A DNA stretch of 5,187 bases, from positions 1-5,187 of the forward strand of contig JAHRAM010000107.1 of assembly GCA_020027305.1 (NCBI GenBank), in the 5' to 3' direction. Under the pieces are notes generated by a model. That model ran no database searches, had not been told where the DNA came from, and was given only the letters and a program-made list of their open reading frames with translations. Source of the stretch: Acidimicrobiia bacterium. Lineage in GTDB: Bacteria > Actinomycetota > Acidimicrobiia > Acidimicrobiales > Hopanoidiivorantaceae. Of this stretch, positions 5,187 to 5,187 are shown piece after piece; position 1 is the first letter of the stretch; every line of letters begins with the position of its first letter. The translations under genes and the position numbers were made by a program.

Positions 5187-5187
5187 G

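Overview
The window reads as ordinary chromosomal DNA from a moderately A/T-rich bacterium, with every well supported gene on the + strand. The RNase HII and dihydrolipoyl dehydrogenase sequences feel actinobacterial, perhaps Acidimicrobiia. Two genes also have a TANNNT box 6-7 bases before the ATG and no ribosome binding site, the layout of actinobacterial leaderless genes. That assignment comes from memory of family sequences, not from a search, and is only moderately secure.

Layout. (1) Bases 1-143 carry no certain gene, but end in a good ribosome binding site. (2) Bases 144-2647 are one long gene for a membrane-anchored, repeat-built surface protein. A run of 16 C shortly after its ATG puts the start and the body in different frames, so as sequenced the gene is OFF. 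A run of 14 or 17 C would give an open frame of about 834 codons. This is the most striking system here: an apparent phase-variable (contingency) locus for a large extracellular protein that I do not recognise. (3) Bases 2769-3515 encode RNase HII with all four acidic catalytic residues. (4) Bases 3622-3999 encode a small conserved-looking protein of unknown function, followed through an ATGA overlap by a possible 29-residue membrane peptide. (5) An A/T-rich spacer with two palindromes leads to a dihydrolipoyl dehydrogenase gene that starts normally but loses family similarity near base 5080, in the middle of its NAD domain. The following 100 bases are A/T-rich and contain the possible end of a gene on the other strand, as expected if a mobile element or rearrangement interrupts lpdA.

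A second theme is short tandem repeats in or beside genes. The C tract can shift the reading frame. Three separate 15-bp repeats cannot: they add or remove five codons. They lie at the rnhB start (duplicating the ATG), in a loop inside RNase HII, and in a loop of dihydrolipoyl dehydrogenase. Slippage or tandem duplication seems to have shaped this region, switching the surface protein and lengthening loops in the housekeeping enzymes.

The genes do not form one pathway. RNase HII removes ribonucleotides from DNA, dihydrolipoyl dehydrogenase serves 2-oxoacid dehydrogenase complexes, and the surface protein probably acts in adhesion or in escape from phage or predators.
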